Positions 59,838 through 64,000 of a stretch of DNA of 64,000 nt are shown in pieces. Position 1 is the first letter of the stretch. Each line of letters starts with the position of its first letter. Origin of the DNA: Ciceribacter thiooxidans (GTDB taxonomy: Bacteria > Pseudomonadota > Alphaproteobacteria > Rhizobiales > Rhizobiaceae); NCBI RefSeq assembly GCF_014126615.1, contig NZ_CP059896.1, positions 1,622,501 to 1,686,500 of the forward strand, read 5' to 3'. Below the pieces are notes generated by a model, which was given only the letters and a program-made list of their open reading frames with translations, ran no database searches and was not told where the DNA came from. The translations under genes were made by a program, and so were the position numbers.

Positions 59838-62094
59838 GGACCTTTTCCTTGTCACCTTCACCTGCGGAGGAAACACCGGCGTCGAGGCGCGGCAGGATGA
59901 TCCTGATCATGGCCCCTCGCCCGTGGTCGAACTCCGCCGGCGCGTCATGCAATTCGAGCTGACCGCCGTGTTCTTCGATAATCTTCTTTACGATAGCGAG
60001 CCCGAGCCCCGTGCCCTTCTCGCGCATCGTCATGTACGGTTCCAGAATCCGGTGGCGGTTCTCAACCGGCAGACCGCGCCCGTTGTCGATGACATCCACG
60101 ACGAAACTGTCCTGGCCCTCGTCATAGGTCGAGCGCACCAGCACCTTGCCGCCCCGCCGCTCTTCCGCAGGCACGGCTTCAATCGCCTCCACCGCATTCT
60201 TGATGAGATTTCCGACCGCCTGACCGAGCATGCGGGCATCGAAGCTGCCTTCGAGCGGCTTGTCACCGAACTCGCGCAAAAAGGTTACGTCATTGTTACC
60301 CATCTCACGCAGGAAGACGGCATCACGCAGAATGTGACGGAGGTCGGACCGCTGCTTCGCCGGCTTCGGCATGCGGGCAAAGGCGGAAAACTCGTCCACC
60401 ATCCGGCCGATGTCCTCGACCTGCCTGACGATCGTATCCGTGCACTGATCGAAGACCGCACGGTCGCTCTCGTCGATCTGCCTGCCGTAACGGCGCTTGA
60501 TCCGCTCCGCCGAAAGCTGGATCGGCGTCAGCGGGTTCTTGATCTCGTGGGCGATGCGGCGCGCGACGTCGGCCCAGGCGGTCGAACGTTGCGCGATGAC
60601 GAGATCGGTGATGTCGTCGAGCGTGATGACGTAGGCGTCAGCGGCGCCGCGGGTCTCCTCGCGGGTCACCTGCACGCTCAGCGTCCGCTCCTTGCCGCCG
60701 CGGATCAGGTTGATCTGCTGGCGGTATTCTCCGCGGTGGCGCACCGCCGCTTCCGCCATCACCCGGTCGATTTCAGGCGCGATAACCGAGAGCTTCTTGC
60801 CGACGATCTCCTCGGACGACTGGGCGAGGAAATATTCCGCCGACGGATTGACGATGGTGATCACGCCGTCGTCCTCGACGCCGATCACGGCCGCCGTGAC
60901 GCCCGAGAGCACCGCCTCGATGAAGCGGCGGCGGTCGTCGACCTCGTCCTTGGCCTCCAGGATTTCGTCGCGCTGGGTGCGGATCTGCGAGATCATTTTG
61001 TTGAAGGTGAGCGACAGGCTGCCGACGTCGCCATCGACGGAGCGAACAGGAACAACGACGTTGAAATTGCCGGAAGCGACGTTGTCGGCCGCACTGATGA
61101 GCAGCCGGATCGGTCGGACGATGCGGTCGGCGATCGCGATCGCCGTCCAGATCGCCGCCAGCAAGACGATCAGCGCGAAACCGAGATAGAGGACCGCAAA
61201 CGCAATCTGCAGCGAAGTGCGGCCGGCCTCCATCGCCTTGTATTCGGCGGTGTTGTCCTCCATCAGCCGCATCGCCGCCATCACCTTCGGATCGACGGCG
61301 CGGATCGTGTAGAGGAAGGTGCCGGAAATCGAATCGAGCTTGATGATCGCGCCGACGAGATTGGTCACGCCGGGCGGAATCAGCGTCGGCTGACCGGCCG
61401 CCGCGCTTTCGAGCGCGTCCTTCGGGATCGCGGGCAGCGGCTTATCGGTTTTGATCTCCGCCTGGGTGATCGCCGAACCGTCCTGACGCACGAGGAAGGC
61501 GCCCAGCATGCCGCGGCCCTTGGCCTGGCGGGTCATCAACTGCACGAAACCGGTGCGGTCGAGGAAGAAGAGCGCGCGGTTGCGGTCGAGATCGTTCGCC
61601 ATCGAGATGGTCTGGCCCTGCAGGTAGCTCGCATTCTCGAGCATGTAGGCCTGCGCGACATCCATGGATGAACTGACGATCGATTGCGTCCGGATCGAGA
61701 ACCAGCGGTCCAGACCGACGTTCAGCGTGATGCTGGCAAAGATCGCGACGAGGATGGCGGGCGTAATCGCCACCACCGAGAAGAGCGCCACGATGCGGAC
61801 ATGCAGCCGGGCCGCCGCACGGCCGCGCGTGCGTGCTCTTACCAGGCGGCTGACCTCGCGCCCGATCAGGAACATCAGGCCGACGACAAAGAGCGAGTTC
61901 AGCACAGCCGAGGCGATGAGGACATTCGACGTCGGCGCGATCGGGGTCAGCCCGAGCAGGACCGGAAGCGTGAAGACCGCGCAGGCAAGCGCGCCGCCGG
62001 CCAGAACGAGACCGGGCAGTGCGAAGGACGCGCGACGGTCGTTCGCCAGTGCGGCGTCACCCTCCGCCACGGGATCGGTCCTTCGGCTGTCCAT
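59827..62094 (-). CDS. ntrY: NtrY membrane sensor histidine kinase
   Basis: A 755-residue kinase: several N-terminal membrane segments in the first 110 residues and a further pair around a periplasmic region of about 180 residues, HAMP, PAS (AVIGVEDDGVITIVNPSAEYFL), HisKA with H516 in RRIAHEIKNPLTPIQLSAERI and the HATPase (DNGRGLPVENRHRILEPYMT, GTGLGLAIVKKI). It phosphorylates NtrX. Starts ATG 62094, 164 bases from ntrC. Confidence 0.95.
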   Translation of the reverse strand: MDSRRTDPVAEGDAALANDRRASFALPGLVLAGGALACAVFTLPVLLGLTPIAPTSNVLIASAVLNSLFVVGLMFLIGREVSRLVRARTRGRAAARLHVRIVALFSVVAITPAILVAIFASITLNVGLDRWFSIRTQSIVSSSMDVAQAYMLENASYLQGQTISMANDLDRNRALFFLDRTGFVQLMTRQAKGRGMLGAFLVRQDGSAITQAEIKTDKPLPAIPKDALESAAAGQPTLIPPGVTNLVGAIIKLDSISGTFLYTIRAVDPKVMAAMRLMEDNTAEYKAMEAGRTSLQIAFAVLYLGFALIVLLAAIWTAIAIADRIVRPIRLLISAADNVASGNFNVVVPVRSVDGDVGSLSLTFNKMISQIRTQRDEILEAKDEVDDRRRFIEAVLSGVTAAVIGVEDDGVITIVNPSAEYFLAQSSEEIVGKKLSVIAPEIDRVMAEAAVRHRGEYRQQINLIRGGKERTLSVQVTREETRGAADAYVITLDDITDLVIAQRSTAWADVARRIAHEIKNPLTPIQLSAERIKRRYGRQIDESDRAVFDQCTDTIVRQVEDIGRMVDEFSAFARMPKPAKQRSDLRHILRDAVFLREMGNNDVTFLREFGDKPLEGSFDARMLGQAVGNLIKNAVEAIEAVPAEERRGGKVLVRSTYDEGQDSFVVDVIDNGRGLPVENRHRILEPYMTMREKGTGLGLAIVKKIIEEHGGQLELHDAPAEFDHGRGAMIRIILPRLDAGVSSAGEGDKEKVHGL

Positions 62095-62158
62095 CTCAAA
62101 TCACATCCCGCCCCGCCGGGGCCAAATCAGCGCTGTGCGCATCACAAAGGAAACAGTC

Positions 62159-62174
62159 TCGTCCGAACGGACGA
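62159..62174. promoter_or_regulatory. Inverted repeat upstream of ntrY
   Basis: TCGTCCG-AA-CGGACGA, perfect 7-bp arms around AA, 65-80 bases before the ntrY start in the ntrC-ntrY gap. It could be an operator of an internal ntrY promoter, for example for NtrX itself, or an attenuator hairpin. Confidence 0.45.
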
Positions 62175-62258
62175 ACGAAACGGTTCGAGTGGACTCGCGC
62201 CGTGTCGTGGCTTTTGAGCAACGTATTGTGGCGAAATTGCAACGGCTGTCGGCGGGTG

Positions 62259-63710
62259 TCAAGCCGACCGGGAGCTCCTGTAGACCGATACGCCGAGTTC
62301 GCGAATCTTCTTCCTGAGCGTATTGCGGTTGAGGCCCAGCAGGTCCGCAGCCTTGATCTGATTGCCGCGTGTCGCCGTCAGCGCCGCCAGAATGAGCGGG
62401 TACTCCATTTCCGTCAGCACGCGATCATAGAGGCCGGAGGGCGGCAAACCATCGCCAAAGCTGGCGAAATAGCTGCGCATGTTCTCTTCCACCGCCTGCG
62501 CAATGGTCATCGGTCCCGACGCGACGCTCGCCTTGGTGATCGGGCTGTCGGCGATGTCGGAGCGCAGTTCGGATTCGATGATCTCCCGGGTGATGACATC
62601 CTGTGGATAAAGCGCCATCAGGCGGCGGACGAGGTTCTCGAGCTCGCGGACATTGCCGGGCCACGCATAGGATTTCATGACTTCGAGCGCCTCCTGGTCA
62701 AAGCGCTTCGAATCAAGCCCCTGCCGCTCGCCCTCTTGGATGAAATGGCGGACGAGGTCCGGAATGTCCTCGGCACGGTCCCTCAGCGGCGGCAGACGCA
62801 GCGGAACGACGTTGAGGCGGTAATAGAGGTCCTCGCGGAAGAGGCCCTGGTTGATCGACTGCTTCAGGTCCTTGTTCGTCGCCGCCACGATCCGGACGTC
62901 GGTACGGATCGGCGTGCGGCCGCCGACTGTCGTGTACTCCCCCTGCTGGAGAACGCGCAGCAGGCGCGTCTGCGCATCCATCGGCATGTCGCCGATCTCG
63001 TCGAGGAACAGCGTACCGCCCTCGGCCTGCTCGAAGCGGCCGGTCGAGCGCGTCTGCGCGCCGGTGAAGGCACCCTTCTCGTGGCCGAACAGTTCCGACT
63101 CGATGAGGTCGCGCGGGATCGCCGCCATGTTGATCGCGACGAAGGGGCCGTTGCGGCGCTTGCCGTAATCGTGCAGCGCGCGGGCGACGAGTTCCTTGCC
63201 GGTGCCGGACTCGCCGGTGATCATCAGCGTGAGGTCGGTCTGCATGAGCCGTGCGAGGACGCGGTAAATTTCCTGCATGGCGGCCGAACGCCCGACCAGT
63301 GGCATCCCGTCCTGCATGTCGTCGTCGACACGGACCGGCTTTTTCTTCGGCTCCGCAAGTGCGCGGCCGATGATCGCGATCAGTTCGGTCAGGTCGAACG
63401 GCTTCGGCAGGTAGTCATAGGCGCCGCGCTCCGACGCCTTGATCGCCGTCATGAAGGTGTTCTGCGCGCTCATCACCAGAACCGGCAGATCTGGCCTCGC
63501 CTTCTTGATACGCGGCAAGAGGTCGAAGGCGTTCTCGTCCGGCATGACCACGTCGGTGACGACGAGATCGCCCTCGCCGGCCGAGACCCAGCGCCAGAGC
63601 GTCGCCGCATTGGAGGTAATCCGGACGTCGTATCCCGCCCGCGTCAGCGCCTGATTGAGCACCGTGCGGATGGCGGCATCATCGTCAGCAACAAGGATGG
63701 TGGCAGTCAT
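62259..63710 (-). CDS. ntrC: NtrC nitrogen-assimilation response regulator
   Basis: A 483-residue sigma-54 activator: receiver D53, AAA+ domain with GESGTGKE at 166-173, intact GAFTGA at 213-218, [10 protein letters not shown], and a C-terminal Fis HTH ([25 protein letters not shown]). It activates glnA/glnII-type promoters under nitrogen limitation. ATG 63710 shares one base with the ntrB stop. Confidence 0.97.
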   Translation of the reverse strand: MTATILVADDDAAIRTVLNQALTRAGYDVRITSNAATLWRWVSAGEGDLVVTDVVMPDENAFDLLPRIKKARPDLPVLVMSAQNTFMTAIKASERGAYDYLPKPFDLTELIAIIGRALAEPKKKPVRVDDDMQDGMPLVGRSAAMQEIYRVLARLMQTDLTLMITGESGTGKELVARALHDYGKRRNGPFVAINMAAIPRDLIESELFGHEKGAFTGAQTRSTGRFEQAEGGTLFLDEIGDMPMDAQTRLLRVLQQGEYTTVGGRTPIRTDVRIVAATNKDLKQSINQGLFREDLYYRLNVVPLRLPPLRDRAEDIPDLVRHFIQEGERQGLDSKRFDQEALEVMKSYAWPGNVRELENLVRRLMALYPQDVITREIIESELRSDIADSPITKASVASGPMTIAQAVEENMRSYFASFGDGLPPSGLYDRVLTEMEYPLILAALTATRGNQIKAADLLGLNRNTLRKKIRELGVSVYRSSRSA

Positions 63711-64000
63711 CAGAGGCTTCCTGTGGAGTTCGCCGGAGTTGCGTCTTCGAGTGCGACACCCCGGGAGACGGGCATCAGCACGCGGAAAGTGGTGCGGTTG
63801 GACTGGCTGTCGCATTCGACGATGCCGCCGTGACCGCCGATGATCTTGGCGACCAGCGCGAGGCCGAGCCCCGATCCGTTGGTCTTGGTGGTGATGAAGG
63901 GATCGAAGAGATGCGGTAGCAGGTCGGCGGGAACCCCCGGACCGTTGTCGTGCACGCAGAATTCGAGCGGCAGCGAGATCTTTTCTCGCGAACCGGCGAC
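63710..64000 (-). CDS. ntrB: NtrB nitrogen sensor kinase, C-terminal fragment
   Basis: The last 96 residues of the kinase; the gene continues past the right edge. Visible are [20 protein letters not shown] (N/G1 region of the HATPase domain) and [20 protein letters not shown] (G2 box), followed by [15 protein letters not shown]. It would phosphorylate NtrC when PII/glutamine signals nitrogen limitation. The TGA overlaps the ntrC ATG by one base. Confidence 0.93.
   Translation of the reverse strand, partial: VAGSREKISLPLEFCVHDNGPGVPADLLPHLFDPFITTKTNGSGLGLALVAKIIGGHGGIVECDSQSNRTTFRVLMPVSRGVALEDATPANSTGSL

Overview
The window is high-GC chromosomal DNA of an alphaproteobacterium, most likely a member of the Rhizobiaceae close to Ensifer/Sinorhizobium. 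Pointers are a phosphatidylcholine synthase (pcs), the order ntrB-ntrC-ntrY-ntrX-trkA-dat-hfq-hflX, the sulfite-reduction set cysG-DUF2849-cysI-DUF934 with fpr, a soluble double-PAS chemoreceptor, and many ABC uptake systems. No rRNA, CRISPR array, prophage or intact insertion sequence was seen. The organism call is inference from gene content.

Layout. 0-0.6 kb: 5' part of glmU (cut by the window edge). 0.7-6.0 kb: galactofuranose/galactose ABC operon ytfQ-ytfR-ytfT-yjfF ending in a GntR/FCD regulator. 6.2-12.7 kb: one-strand run pcs, qor-like reductase and a BMP-type nucleoside ABC importer. 12.9-15.9 kb: FAD monooxygenase, AEC-type permease, ccdA. 16.1 kb: tRNA-Lys(UUU) with a good promoter and, just downstream, a transposon-end-like repeat.

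16.2-36.2 kb is the most distinctive part: an amino-sugar island. It holds a leftward operon ridA-rpiR-SDR-GH20-M81 peptidase-MFS-cutC, a rightward NTF2-like gene with a second M81 peptidase, a GFA-family gene, a CUT1 sugar ABC importer operon headed by a Gfo/Idh/MocA oxidoreductase, and a rightward nagR-like/nagB-II-like/nagA/nagK operon. The last converts GlcNAc to fructose-6-phosphate. A repeated element (consensus about TGAAAAVWAHTTKCA) lies in front of three divergent transcription units of the island, suggesting one RpiR-controlled regulon. The GH20 enzyme has no signal peptide, so conjugates or oligomers seem to be imported and cut inside the cell. The paired M81 peptidases hint at a substrate with an amide or peptide part; this is the best candidate here for an undescribed pathway.

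36.4-39.6 kb: MacAB-like efflux system without TolC. 39.6-42.6 kb: polysaccharide pyruvyl transferase-like gene, then a DapA-family lyase divergent from its probable GntR regulator with two identical palindromic operators. 42.6-47.6 kb: fpr and the siroheme/sulfite reductase operon. 47.8-53.7 kb: deaminase, VOC protein, mazG, LysR regulator divergent from pdxI-like pyridoxal reductase, and a McpY-like chemoreceptor with a clear terminator. 53.7-64 kb: ydeI-like gene, then hflX, hfq, dat, trkA, ntrX, ntrY, ntrC and the 3' end of ntrB, the housekeeping nitrogen-regulation block.
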